64,000 bases of DNA, from positions 4,922 through 68,921 of the forward strand of contig DLGT01000038.1 in NCBI GenBank assembly GCA_002482845.1. The letters are read 5' to 3'. A program made the position numbers and the translations under genes. Numbering within the stretch: the stretch's first letter is position 1; each line of letters opens with the position of its first letter. Shown here piece after piece: positions 9,953-19,484 of the stretch. This DNA is from Saprospiraceae bacterium UBA7687. Lineage in GTDB: Bacteria > Bacteroidota > Bacteroidia > Chitinophagales > Saprospiraceae. Under the pieces are notes generated by a model. The model was not told where the DNA came from and made no database searches. It was given only the letters and a program-made list of their open reading frames with translations.

Positions 9953-10062
9953 GATTTATACATAAAGCAAATTTGAATGCAATATTTATTCGCAATTTAA
10001 TTTCTTTTAGATAGTAGTTTGTTAGATATTATTGGTTAATTGGTTTAAACTATGAAAAAGTG

Positions 10063-10091
10063 AAAAGGCTCTGAGTTGATCAGAGCCTTTT
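10063..10091. terminator. Bidirectional rho-independent terminator between crp-like gene and mqnC
   Basis: A perfect 12-bp stem (AAAAGGCTCTGA / TCAGAGCCTTTT) closes on a 5-base loop, GTTGA. The A and T runs at the stem ends supply a U-tract in both directions. It sits between two convergent genes and can serve both. Confidence 0.85.
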
Positions 10092-10100
10092 ATGTTTGAT

Positions 10101-10122
10101 TCAAGGGGTTTAAACCCCTTGA
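10101..10122. repeat. 22-bp perfect palindrome
   Basis: Each half reads TCAAGGGGTTT, and the two halves meet with no spacer. It lies 9 bases beyond the terminator stem and 50 bases downstream of the mqnC stop. It could be a second hairpin stabilising the mqnC 3' end, or a protein-binding site. There is no U-tract on the plus strand. Confidence 0.7.
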
Positions 10123-10172
10123 AAAATCCTATTCCTTTAAAGAATTTTTTACGAGTATAATGGAGACGTATT

Positions 10173-11321
10173 TCAATCCACCAACATTTTTTCTCTATCT
10201 AATTGTTGTTGTTTTATGTTTGTAGGTACATCCCGGTATTCATATTGCTGATTTCTAAGTTGTGGAATATAACCAACTTCTCGGATTGCATTCTGAATAC
10301 CATCTGCAGTAAATCTAAACGCAGCACCTGCGGCAGAAACTACATTTTCTTCTATCATGATACTACCAAAATCATTAGCACCTGCATGAAGACAAAGTTG
10401 GGCTGTCTTTTTACCCACAGTAAGCCATGAAGCCTGAATGTTTATGACGTTCGGTAACATGATTCTGCTCATGGCTATCATTCTAATGTATTCGTCACCT
10501 GTGCATTGATTACGTGCACGTTTTATCTTTTTGAGAATCGTGTCTTCATCCATAAATGGCCATGGAATAAAGGCTAAAAATCCTTTTGCATGGGAAGTTT
10601 TTTCACTTTGTACTTGTCTGAGAGCTACAAAATGTTCCATACGCTCCATATTTGTTTCAATATGACCAAACATCATGGTAGCAGAAGTAGTAATATCTAA
10701 TTTGTGGGCAGCCCTCATGACATCCAGCCATTCTTGCCCACCACATTTTCCCTTTGATATCAATCTTCGCACCCTATCGTCCAGAATTTCAGCACCTGCG
10801 CCTGGCAAAGAATCTAGTCCTGCATCTTTTAATGCTTGGAGTACTTCGATATGGGTTGATTTTTCGAGTTTTGTGATGTGTGCAATTTCTGGTGGACCTA
10901 GTGCATGTAACTTTAAGTTTGGATAAAGACTTTTTAATTCTTTAAATAAACCGACATAATAATCCAATCCTAAATCTGGATGGTGTCCACCTTGTAACAG
11001 CAACTGTTCGCCACCGTAAGCAAATGTTTCTTCTATCTTCTGTTTGTATTCTTCTATGGATGTGATGTAAGACTCTTCGTGTCCTGGACGTCTGTAAAAA
11101 TTACAAAATTTACAGTTTGCTATACAAACATTTGTCGTATTAGAATTTCTGTCAATAATCCATGTGACCGTTTTGCCAGGTACATGATGTTGTCTGATGG
11201 CATTACCTACATACATTAATGAAGCGGTAGGTGCGTTTTCAAACAAAAAAAGACCTTCTTCAGCAGTCAAAAACTCCAGATTGAGTGCCCTTTTTAATAA
11301 GTCGGCTATGTTAAAATCCAT
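10173..11321 (-). CDS. mqnC: Cyclic dehypoxanthine futalosine synthase MqnC
   Basis: 382 residues. MqnC is a radical SAM enzyme that cyclises dehypoxanthine futalosine in the futalosine route to menaquinone. The cluster-binding CX3CX2C motif is C66-IAN-C70-KF-C73, preceded by the family signature WIIDRNSNTTNVC. The downstream elements GGEQLLLQGGHHPDLGLDYY and TTSATMMFGH are typical of MqnC and its relative MqnE. I prefer MqnC over MqnE because of the IDRN.N.TNVC segment and overall length. A -7 box TAGCTTTG is on the minus strand at 11349-11356. No other mqn gene is in the window. Confidence 0.93.
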   Translation of the reverse strand: MDFNIADLLKRALNLEFLTAEEGLFLFENAPTASLMYVGNAIRQHHVPGKTVTWIIDRNSNTTNVCIANCKFCNFYRRPGHEESYITSIEEYKQKIEETFAYGGEQLLLQGGHHPDLGLDYYVGLFKELKSLYPNLKLHALGPPEIAHITKLEKSTHIEVLQALKDAGLDSLPGAGAEILDDRVRRLISKGKCGGQEWLDVMRAAHKLDITTSATMMFGHIETNMERMEHFVALRQVQSEKTSHAKGFLAFIPWPFMDEDTILKKIKRARNQCTGDEYIRMIAMSRIMLPNVINIQASWLTVGKKTAQLCLHAGANDFGSIMIEENVVSAAGAAFRFTADGIQNAIREVGYIPQLRNQQYEYRDVPTNIKQQQLDREKMLVD

Positions 11322-11434
11322 GTGATATTTCTATATGCAACATAACAACAAAGCTATAAGATAGTTGGGAGAAAATTAGATTTTTGCTTAAACAATATAT
11401 CTAATATTCACCAAATCATTTTCTGGTAGTAATC

Positions 11435-13366
11435 TTAACGCACCAATACTAATTTTTTATTGACAATCATATCTGTACTTTTTAAAGTGCAAATATAAGT
11501 ACCCGATGCTCCCAATTGTTCGCCATTGATAAGTTGGATATTGCTTTCTGCGATTGCTTTGAATTGCTGTTGAGAAACAATCTTGCCTGCTAAATCAGTA
11601 ATGAGTAGCGTATAATCTCCAGCTTGTGGTGCAAAAAATGATAAAGTGGTATAATCTGCAAATGGATTCGGATTGAATGATACTTGATTCACATCTTGAT
11701 TATCATTTGATCTATCATCAACTTCATGAGAAGGATCTATGATGTAAGTTTTTTTGTATTCATAATTTATATTTCCTGTACCAAAATGGCTACCATTAAT
11801 ATCTCCAATTTTTATTGCTACAAAATCAAGGTCAAATACATCATCTGCTAAAGTATGATATATGGACTCTTTGTAGCTATTCCAATTAGAAACATTCAGT
11901 TCGCTTGATTTTACTACACATTTATTGGCAGTAAAGCCTGTTTCACTTTTTGTCTGTAAAGCATTTTTGAGCATGATGAAATCTAATTCATTTACTAAAA
12001 GATCACCATTTACATCAGCGGCAATAAGTTGGTAAGGATTTGTAATCAATTTTATACCTTGCAGATGCCAATATAAATTACTCATATCAGTGTAATCAAG
12101 CCCTTTCATCTCTTCAGAAACAAAAGTACCTTCCATTTTATAATTCAATCCCTTAGGAAAATCAGAAAATTGGTACTTTCCTTCCTGATTAGTTAATTGC
12201 GATTTTGGAAATTCAGGTAAGTTGCTATCGACATGAATTAAGATGTTGTTTGCTTTTGCGCCAGTAACAGAGCTCACATTTCCTATGATATCAGAATTTC
12301 TATCTTCAAAAAAATCACAACTAATGATAAGATTTAACCTTGACCAACAAAAATCATGATATAACTCTTCATCCCAAACGGTGAGCATTAAATCAATACT
12401 GTTTCCTTCATTAATAGGGTCTAAGATATTACAATTAAATAACTTTACAGAAGATTTAGCTTGAGGGAACCAGATGTATATCCCTTGTTCACCATTTAAA
12501 TATCTATTTTCAATTTCCTTTTCTTCATCTGAAATAGCAGGGTAAGCTGAAAGCGCTCCATCTGAATTAAAATAATGAGCAACATCTCTATTGACTATTT
12601 TGCCTAACACTACTTTATCAGTTATTTGTGGTGGTACATCATCAAAAGTAAAAAACAAATCAGCATCTGCGGTACAATTATCATAACTTCTGAACATGAA
12701 GTCGACTGCATAAAGTTCTAAATATGGCATCAAAGGGCCATCACCATCATAATCATATGCTACTCCAGTGGCGAGAGGAACACAAATAGGTGTCGGTTTT
12801 TTTAAATCTCTAACAGTAATAATTTCTGTATCTACAGACATGTTACCACAGATATCTGTTGCTGTCCAAGTTATCAGATGTGTACTTTTATTAGGTAAAT
12901 CATTTTGTGGTAAATAAATTTTACAATAATTACCATATATTGTGGGAGCCAAGTAGATGTCTTTTATACCATTTCCATTATCATCTACGATATCTTCATA
13001 AATTCCATTGTTTGCATTCGAGACATCATTGCCAATAGGTAAATCGCTAATGTACTCATAATCAGTGATTCCGTCTTGGTAAAGATCTATATCTATTTTC
13101 CAGGTCACTTGTAAATTATTTTCACAATTGGTTTGGATATTTTTGTAAACTTCTTTTGTTAGGTCACAACGTGTAGACGCACAATAATTATCTACAACAC
13201 AAAAGAAATTCGGGTTGTCGCCAAAAATGGGACCCAATGTATCGACGGCTGAATTTGCATTGTTTAAATTATTACCACTATTTGATAAAGAAAAACAAAA
13301 GCCACTAACTGGTGCTATTGATATTGAAGAAATAAAAAAGCTTAGGATATAAAAATAATTTTTCAT
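11435..13366 (-). CDS. Secreted T9SS-sorted multidomain protein, paralogue B
   Basis: 643 residues beginning with a signal peptide (hydrophobic residues ~5-22). The middle has cysteine pairs and two segments built around DxNxDGxxDYEY and DDNGNGIKDIYLA, which look like Ca-binding loops. An immunoglobulin/HYR-like passage (THLITWTATDICGN) follows. A carboxypeptidase-regulatory-like or dockerin-linked part comes next (SSVTGAKANNILI, then AADVNGDLLVNELDFIMLKNAL, an EF-hand-like Dockerin pair). The last ~80 residues (FNPNPFADYTTLSFFAP to KKLVLVR) are a type A T9SS sorting domain. It lies 42 bases after an equal-length paralogue on the same strand. The function is unknown; a surface or secreted adhesin-like role is likely. 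Confidence 0.85.
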   Translation of the reverse strand: MKNYFYILSFFISSISIAPVSGFCFSLSNSGNNLNNANSAVDTLGPIFGDNPNFFCVVDNYCASTRCDLTKEVYKNIQTNCENNLQVTWKIDIDLYQDGITDYEYISDLPIGNDVSNANNGIYEDIVDDNGNGIKDIYLAPTIYGNYCKIYLPQNDLPNKSTHLITWTATDICGNMSVDTEIITVRDLKKPTPICVPLATGVAYDYDGDGPLMPYLELYAVDFMFRSYDNCTADADLFFTFDDVPPQITDKVVLGKIVNRDVAHYFNSDGALSAYPAISDEEKEIENRYLNGEQGIYIWFPQAKSSVKLFNCNILDPINEGNSIDLMLTVWDEELYHDFCWSRLNLIISCDFFEDRNSDIIGNVSSVTGAKANNILIHVDSNLPEFPKSQLTNQEGKYQFSDFPKGLNYKMEGTFVSEEMKGLDYTDMSNLYWHLQGIKLITNPYQLIAADVNGDLLVNELDFIMLKNALQTKSETGFTANKCVVKSSELNVSNWNSYKESIYHTLADDVFDLDFVAIKIGDINGSHFGTGNINYEYKKTYIIDPSHEVDDRSNDNQDVNQVSFNPNPFADYTTLSFFAPQAGDYTLLITDLAGKIVSQQQFKAIAESNIQLINGEQLGASGTYICTLKSTDMIVNKKLVLVR

Positions 13367-13408
13367 TGAATCGAAATTAACCTTGTTATTTATTTTTTGG
13401 TCATGATC

Positions 13409-15340
13409 TTAATGTACTAATACTAGTCTTTTATTGAAAATCATATCTGTACTTTTTAAAGTGCAAATATAAGTACCCGATGCTCCTATTTGTTCGCCAT
13501 TGATAAGGTGGATATTGCTTCCTTCGATGGCTTTGAATTGCTTTTGAGAAACAATTTTACCTGCTAAATCAGTAATGAGAAGCGTATAATCTCCAGCTTG
13601 TGGTGCAAAAAATGATAATGTGGTATAATCTGTAAATGGATTCGGAGTAAGGGTAACTTGATCTATTATATCTTCTAAAGATGACCTGTCTTCTACTTCA
13701 GAATCAGCATCAACAGCATAAGTTTTATTAAAATCAAAATTTATAATACCTGTATCAAAGTGGCTACCATTGATATCACCTGTTTTTACAGCCACAAAGT
13801 CAAGGCCGAATAAATCTCTTTCATTCAAAACCAAAATAGACTCTTGATAATTAAACCAATTGAAAGCATTTAAATCGGCTGATTTTACGACACTTTTACT
13901 AGTTGTAAAGCCTATCTCTCTTCTTGTCTCTAAAGCATTTTTAAGAGCTATGTAGTCATCTTGATTAATCAAAAAATCACCGTTAATGTCGGCGGCAATA
14001 AGTTGGTAGGGATTTTTGATCAATTTTGCACCTGATAAATGTCTTTGTAATAAACTCAAGTCATTGTAGTCAAGACCTTGCATTTCCTTAGAAATGAAAC
14101 TAGCTGACAAATTATAATAGTGACAAATCAGTAAATTAGAAAAATAGTACTCTCCTGCTTGATTTGTCTGCTGTGATTTCGGAAGTTCAGGTAAGTTTGC
14201 ATCCGCTTGTACAATGACATTATTTAAATTTTTACCCGTGATAGAGCTCACTTTACCGCTAAAATTGTTGCCATAAGGAAAATAGCAATAAATTCCGAGT
14301 TTTATATTAGTCCAGCAGAAATCCCAGTTTAATTCCTTATCCCAAACAGTCACCATCACATCTAAACTAGCATATTCTGATGTTGGGTCTATACTCCTAT
14401 AATTGTAAATCCTTGATGAAGTTTTCTTATCTGGAAACCAAATATATATTCCCTCATCACCATTCAAATATAGATTTTCAATTTCCTTTTCATCTGCTGA
14501 AGTTGCAGGATAAACTGCTAGCGCCCCATTTAGATCAAAATAATGCGCCACATATCTATTGACCGTTTTTCCGAAAACAACTTTATCCGTCAGCTGTGGA
14601 GCTACATTATCGAAAGTATAAAACAAATCTTCATCTGCCGTACAATTATCATAAGCCTTATTCATAAAGTCTATAGCAAAAATCTCTAAAAATGGCAATT
14701 TAGGCCCACAACCATCTATATCTGTAAATATACCTGTGCTTAATGGAACACAAACTGGTGTTGGCCTCTTCTTATCTCTCAGGAGTATTAAATTTGTTTC
14801 TTCAGAAGTATTACCACAGATATCGGTAGCTGTCCATACTATTTTATGTTCGCTACCTTTTGCAAATCCATTTTCAGGCATGTAAATGGTAGCATAGTCA
14901 CCGTATTTAGTCGTGGCTAGATAAATATCCTTAATGCCATTGCCATTATCATCTTTGATGGCATTAGATAGTCTTTCTGTTGCATTGGTCAAATCATTTC
15001 CTACAGGTAGGTTACTTAAATATTCGTAATCGATGGTGCCATCATTGTTAGCATCGATGGTCACTTTCCAAGATACCGAAAGGTTGTTTTCACAGACGAC
15101 AAGTTCATTTTTATATACATATATTGATGAAGAGCAATAACCGGAAAGACAATCGTTATCTACACTACAAATTGCATTATGATTTTCTCCAAATACAGGA
15201 CCGAGCGAATCGACTGCTACGTGTATATTGGAATAAGAAAAGTGATCGGCATCTTTCACTAAAGAATGACTAAAGCCACTGACGGGTGCTATCATCATGG
15301 GGGAGATGAAAAGCAGTAAAATGTAAAAATAATTTTTCAC
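13409..15340 (-). CDS. Secreted T9SS-sorted multidomain protein, paralogue A
   Basis: 643 residues, the same length as its downstream neighbour and homologous along its whole length. It has the same order of parts: signal peptide, Cys-containing head, TIDYEYLSNLP and DDNGNGIKDIYLA acidic loops, a WTATDICGNTS immunoglobulin-like segment, a dockerin-like ADINGDFLINQDDY pair, and a T9SS sorting domain starting NPFTDYTTLS. It appears to be the first gene of a two-gene unit. A possible -7 box TATATTTG lies on the minus strand at 15432-15439. The paralogues differ in many middle residues but are nearly identical in the sorting domain. Function unknown. Confidence 0.85.
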   Translation of the reverse strand: MKNYFYILLLFISPMMIAPVSGFSHSLVKDADHFSYSNIHVAVDSLGPVFGENHNAICSVDNDCLSGYCSSSIYVYKNELVVCENNLSVSWKVTIDANNDGTIDYEYLSNLPVGNDLTNATERLSNAIKDDNGNGIKDIYLATTKYGDYATIYMPENGFAKGSEHKIVWTATDICGNTSEETNLILLRDKKRPTPVCVPLSTGIFTDIDGCGPKLPFLEIFAIDFMNKAYDNCTADEDLFYTFDNVAPQLTDKVVFGKTVNRYVAHYFDLNGALAVYPATSADEKEIENLYLNGDEGIYIWFPDKKTSSRIYNYRSIDPTSEYASLDVMVTVWDKELNWDFCWTNIKLGIYCYFPYGNNFSGKVSSITGKNLNNVIVQADANLPELPKSQQTNQAGEYYFSNLLICHYYNLSASFISKEMQGLDYNDLSLLQRHLSGAKLIKNPYQLIAADINGDFLINQDDYIALKNALETRREIGFTTSKSVVKSADLNAFNWFNYQESILVLNERDLFGLDFVAVKTGDINGSHFDTGIINFDFNKTYAVDADSEVEDRSSLEDIIDQVTLTPNPFTDYTTLSFFAPQAGDYTLLITDLAGKIVSQKQFKAIEGSNIHLINGEQIGASGTYICTLKSTDMIFNKRLVLVH

Positions 15341-15760
15341 GGGACTGAAATTGAGTTAGTTAATAATTACATAAATGTATAATTTAATATTTTTTTCGTA
15401 GTGATTATATTCTGAGAGACTAAAATAAAGTCAAATATATCATTATTATCTCGTATTGTAAGCATTTATTGCTCTAATTTTGACCTTCAAAATTTATTTA
15501 GTGTAAACGAGCAAGTTGTTATTTAACTATATGAATAAATTCTATGGATTTATTTTGGACATATTTTAGGCATGTTTTTAAAAATGTAATTTTGAGAAAT
15601 TGCAGAATGGCTATAAGTTTTGATATGATTAGTTATATATTATGTTGATTTTGTATGATATTAGTGACTAACCTGGGACAATCATCTATGGAAAATATGA
15701 AATATAAGTAAAAGAAATATTAACTTTGCCCAAATATATAAAAACCATAAAAAATTAATC
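15341..15760. other. Divergent intergenic region
   Basis: About 420 AT-rich bases between the divergent secreted-protein gene and the RicT-like gene. I see a minus-strand -7 box (TATATTTG, 15432-15439) and a plus-strand -7 box (TAACTTTG, 15721-15728), neither with a clear -33 partner. I see no RNA gene, repeat or further ORF. Confidence 0.6.
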
Positions 15761-17386
15761 ATGGGATGTAGCAGTTGTGGATCGGGAACAAACGGAGCAC
15801 CCAGTGGTTGTGGAGATAAAGGACATTGTACTTCAGGGAGTTGCAATAAACTAAATACCTACGATTGGATAGCCACTCGGGATATGTTTGACCCATCCGA
15901 ATATAATATAGTGGAAGTTAGTTTTAAGAAAGGCGCACATAAAGATTTTTTCATAAATGATCCTTCTACTAGGACGATCACAGGAGATATGGTCGTCGTA
16001 GAGACAGCAAGTGGGTATGATGTAGGTAGAATATCACTTTCTGGCGAATTGGTCAGAATGCAAATGAAGAAAAAATTTACATCAGAAGACAGAGTAGGCT
16101 TCAAGGTCATAAGAAAAGCAAATGATCGAGACTTAGAGAAGTTGGAAGAAGCCCGTCAGTTGGAGCAAGAAACCATGGTAAGAGCTAGGGTTATTTCACG
16201 TACGCTTGGCTTGGATATGAAGATCGGAGATATTGAGTATCAAGGAGATAAAAAGAAAGCTACTTTTTACTACACGGCTGAGGGTAGGGTAGATTTCAGA
16301 GAGCTTGTAAAAGAGTATGCTAGGGAATTTAAGGTAAAAATAGAAATGCGTCAGATAGGAGCAAGACAAGAATCGGCTAGAATAGGAGGCATTGGGTCTT
16401 GTGGTCGTGAATTGTGTTGTTCTACATGGTTGTCTGATTTTAAATCAGTCAATACAGCAGCAGCAAGATATCAGAATATAGCCATCAACCAAACAAAGCT
16501 ATCAGGTCAGTGTGGACGATTGAAATGTTGTCTAAATTATGAGTTGGATACTTATATGGATGCTTTGGATGATTTTCCAGAAGATGCAGATATCCTGAAA
16601 GTAAAAGCAGGGACAGCGCACCTAGTCAAAACAGACATATTCAAAGGAATCCTGTATTATGTGGTTGATAATGAGAAAATGCGTGGTCAGTTTATTCCTG
16701 TAGACAAGACAAGAGCAAAGGAAGTTAAGGAAATGAATAGAAAAGGCATCATCCCTAATGAACTTAACCTTGAAAAAGCGGTAGTAGTCCCTGATCGTGA
16801 TTCTGAAGATGTGGATATAGAGCATGGTTATGAAGACGTGACTGGTCAAATAGAGTTGCGCAACGAACCAAGAAATAAAAAGAAGAAAAAACCACAACAA
16901 AAATCTGGAGATAGGAATCAACAAGATCGTCGTGGCCCATCAGGACAGTCGAATGAAAGAGGTCCAAGACCCGAAGGTCAGCCAAAAACAGACGGCCAAC
17001 CGAGAAATCAAGGTCAACAACGTCCGCAAGGTCAGCCAAAAGGAGATGGTCAAAATAAAAATGAAGGTCAGAATCAACAAAGACCACCACGATCTAATCC
17101 ACAAGGGCAACAAAATCAAACCCCTCGACCACCACGACCAGAACGAAATCCGAATGAAGGTCCAAAGGAAAACAGACCACCTAATCCTAATCAAAGACCA
17201 AATAATCAGGCTGGAAACAATCGCAATCAAGAACCTAAACCTGATACTAACCAAAATAACGCAGGCCCTAATCAGCCACCTGTGAACACAAGTCCAAATG
17301 CTGACGGAACTCCGAATGCAAATGCAAACAAAAACAAAAAGAAGAAATTTTTTAATAAAAACCGTAAACCAAAAGACGGGCAATAA
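15761..17386 (+). CDS. ricT: PSP1-domain protein of the RicT/YaaT family with a long disordered tail
   Basis: 541 residues. The N-terminus is cysteine-rich (C3, C6, C17, C23, C28), and the core (residues ~45-330) is a PSP1/RicT domain. The core contains the family cysteine signature GSCGRELCC and GQCGRLKCCLNYE. In Bacillus RicT joins RicA and RicF in an Fe-S complex that controls RNase Y; the role in Bacteroidota is not established. From about residue 365 the chain becomes a low-complexity tail rich in Q, N, P, G, R and K with loose repeats around GQPKxDGQ, ending in a basic KNKKKKFFNKNRKP. The tail could bind RNA. The TAACTTTG -7 box at 15721-15728 lies 33 bases before the ATG. lpdA follows after 30 bases. 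Confidence 0.9.
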   Translation: MGCSSCGSGTNGAPSGCGDKGHCTSGSCNKLNTYDWIATRDMFDPSEYNIVEVSFKKGAHKDFFINDPSTRTITGDMVVVETASGYDVGRISLSGELVRMQMKKKFTSEDRVGFKVIRKANDRDLEKLEEARQLEQETMVRARVISRTLGLDMKIGDIEYQGDKKKATFYYTAEGRVDFRELVKEYAREFKVKIEMRQIGARQESARIGGIGSCGRELCCSTWLSDFKSVNTAAARYQNIAINQTKLSGQCGRLKCCLNYELDTYMDALDDFPEDADILKVKAGTAHLVKTDIFKGILYYVVDNEKMRGQFIPVDKTRAKEVKEMNRKGIIPNELNLEKAVVVPDRDSEDVDIEHGYEDVTGQIELRNEPRNKKKKKPQQKSGDRNQQDRRGPSGQSNERGPRPEGQPKTDGQPRNQGQQRPQGQPKGDGQNKNEGQNQQRPPRSNPQGQQNQTPRPPRPERNPNEGPKENRPPNPNQRPNNQAGNNRNQEPKPDTNQNNAGPNQPPVNTSPNADGTPNANANKNKKKKFFNKNRKPKDGQ

Positions 17387-17416
17387 TATTTAATTAGATA
17401 CAATAAAGATATACCC

Positions 17417-18817
17417 ATGCAATACGATGTGATAGTGATTGGTTCAGGCCCAGGAGGATATGTAGGAGCGATAAGAGCCGCACAACTAGGCAAAAAAGTA
17501 GCCATCATTGAGAAGTATAATACCCTAGGAGGTACTTGTTTGAATGTGGGTTGTATACCTTCTAAGGCATTACTTGATAGTTCTGAACACTACCACAATG
17601 CCGTAGATAGGTTTGCTGAGCACGGTATTGAGACATCTGATGTGAAGATCAATATGAAACAGATGATCAAACGTAAAAATGATGTAGTAGATCAGACGTG
17701 CAAGGGTATTGATTTTCTAATGAAAAAAAATAAAATTGACGTTTACAATGGTCATGGTTCATTTGTGTCCAAAAATGTTGTAGCTATCACCAATGCAGAA
17801 GGCACAAAAGAAATCGAAGGCGAAAAAATAATCATTGCCACAGGTTCAAAGCCAATTGCGCCAGATATGTTCAATTATGACAAAAAAAGAGTCATTACAT
17901 CTACAGAAGCATTGAATATCGATAGCGTACCTAAAAAAATGGTCATCGTAGGTGGTGGTGTCATAGGCCTAGAATTGGGTTCTGTTTTTGCTAGATTGGG
18001 TACGTCTGTAGATGTCGTAGAGTATATGGACAGAATCTTGCCTACCATGGACAATGATTGTGGCAAGGAATTGATGCGTTCTCTCAAGAAGATTGGCATG
18101 AATTTTTATTTGAGCCATAGCGTCACAGGTGTAAAAGCGACAAAAACAGCATGTACAGTAAGTGTTCAAAAAAGAGATAGCGACGAAAAATTTGATATAA
18201 AAGCAGATTATTGTCTTGTTGCCATTGGTCGTAAGCCTTACACTGATGGATTGAATCTCGAAGCAGTTGGCATCACAAAAGATGATAAAGGCAGAATCAA
18301 TGTAAATGACCACTTGGAGACATCTGTGCCTGGTATATTTGCGATAGGTGATGTTATCAAAGGTGCAATGTTAGCTCATAAAGCGGAAGAAGAAGGTATT
18401 CTAGTAGCAGAATATATCGCTGGAGAAAAACCACATATTGATTACAATCTAATACCTGGAGTCGTGTACACATGGCCTGAAGTAGCAGCTGTTGGCAAAA
18501 CAGAAGAAGAATTAAAAACAACTGGTACACCTTATAAAGTTGGAAAGTTTCCATTTAAAGCACTAGGTAGAGCTCGTGCGAGTATGGATACAGAAGGTTT
18601 TGTAAAAGTATTGGCCCACAAAGATACGGATGAAGTTTTAGGGGTACATATGGTTGGACCGCGAGTGGCTGATGTCATAATTGAAGCAGTTGCATTAATG
18701 GAGTTCAGGGCAAGTGCAGAAGATATGTCTAGAATATCTCATCCACATCCTACATACACAGAAGCGGTCAAAGAAGCAGCACTTGCAGCTACAGGTAATC
18801 GCGCTTTGCATATGTAA
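17417..18817 (+). CDS. lpdA: Dihydrolipoyl dehydrogenase
   Basis: 466 residues, normal for the E3 subunit shared by the pyruvate and 2-oxoglutarate dehydrogenase complexes. The FAD motif GSGPGG is at residues 9-14, and the redox disulfide is C41-LNVG-C46 in GGTCLNVGCIPSK. The NAD motif GGGVIGLELG sits mid-protein, the second FAD motif is IFAIGD, and the catalytic His-Glu pair is in SHPHPTYTEAV. It uses NAD+ to reoxidise dihydrolipoamide. No E1 or E2 gene is nearby. A TonB-domain lipoprotein follows 29 bases later. Confidence 0.98.
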   Translation: MQYDVIVIGSGPGGYVGAIRAAQLGKKVAIIEKYNTLGGTCLNVGCIPSKALLDSSEHYHNAVDRFAEHGIETSDVKINMKQMIKRKNDVVDQTCKGIDFLMKKNKIDVYNGHGSFVSKNVVAITNAEGTKEIEGEKIIIATGSKPIAPDMFNYDKKRVITSTEALNIDSVPKKMVIVGGGVIGLELGSVFARLGTSVDVVEYMDRILPTMDNDCGKELMRSLKKIGMNFYLSHSVTGVKATKTACTVSVQKRDSDEKFDIKADYCLVAIGRKPYTDGLNLEAVGITKDDKGRINVNDHLETSVPGIFAIGDVIKGAMLAHKAEEEGILVAEYIAGEKPHIDYNLIPGVVYTWPEVAAVGKTEEELKTTGTPYKVGKFPFKALGRARASMDTEGFVKVLAHKDTDEVLGVHMVGPRVADVIIEAVALMEFRASAEDMSRISHPHPTYTEAVKEAALAATGNRALHM

Positions 18818-18846
18818 TCTATCTTTCTAATATCTTAATAAGGTAA

Positions 18847-19308
18847 ATGAAGTCTTTCGTTTTACTTTTTACAGTGATGACGGTTGCTTTATCTTCGATC
18901 TCTTGCTCAAAAAAAGTGGCAGTCTTAGAAGAAAAAGAGAATGACTTTCAGAAGAATGAAACCATCTATGAAGTTTGGACGGCTAATGGGTACGAAGTTA
19001 AACAGCTTGATACAAAGCCAGTATTAAAAGGTGGTGAAATGTCTAACAGATTGGTATATAAAGATTTTAGATACCCAGCGGCTGCCAGAGAAAATGGGGT
19101 AGGAGGAAGGGTTGAGATCTTGGTAGTTGTGAATGAATTTGGGTTCTTAGAAAGTATGGAATTGATAAAAGGCATTGGATCAGGATGTGATGAAGAATCG
19201 CTCAAAGCAGTGCAAAATATGCAAGAAATAGGCTTTGAACCAGCCATCATTAGTGGAATACCTGTTAAAGTAAGATATATCATTCCTGTGATTTTTAAAT
19301 TGGGTTAA
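18847..19308 (+). CDS. TonB C-terminal-domain lipoprotein
   Basis: 153 residues. A lipoprotein signal peptide ends at C20 (SSISC). After a ~40-residue linker comes a TonB C-terminal fold: FRYPAAARENGVGGRVEILVV-type opening, then SLKAVQNM and a hydrophobic end. Proteins like this in Bacteroidota are called energy transducer TonB family, but this one lacks the membrane anchor helix and proline-rich spacer of true TonB. It may therefore act in the envelope as a peptidoglycan or partner-binding module. It is 29 bases downstream of lpdA, with no functional link visible. Confidence 0.82.
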   Translation: MKSFVLLFTVMTVALSSISCSKKVAVLEEKENDFQKNETIYEVWTANGYEVKQLDTKPVLKGGEMSNRLVYKDFRYPAAARENGVGGRVEILVVVNEFGFLESMELIKGIGSGCDEESLKAVQNMQEIGFEPAIISGIPVKVRYIIPVIFKLG

Positions 19309-19484
19309 AAGTCCCAAATATCAGCCTTAATTAATCATGCTAATTACTTTTAATATGGAAGAATGTTATATGGATGTTATTTTCAGCTGTCAATTGAACA
19401 TGCTTACCTATTTATCGTTATATTGCCTCCTTTTTTAACCTTGGTTCATCTTTAAAGCAGAATCAGTTTTATAAATTTAATATC

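Noticed and set aside
16622..17383. Several overlapping frames opposite and alongside the tail of the RicT-like gene
   Set aside because: They arise from the low-complexity repeat composition of the tail; the encoded peptides are compositionally biased and not protein-like.
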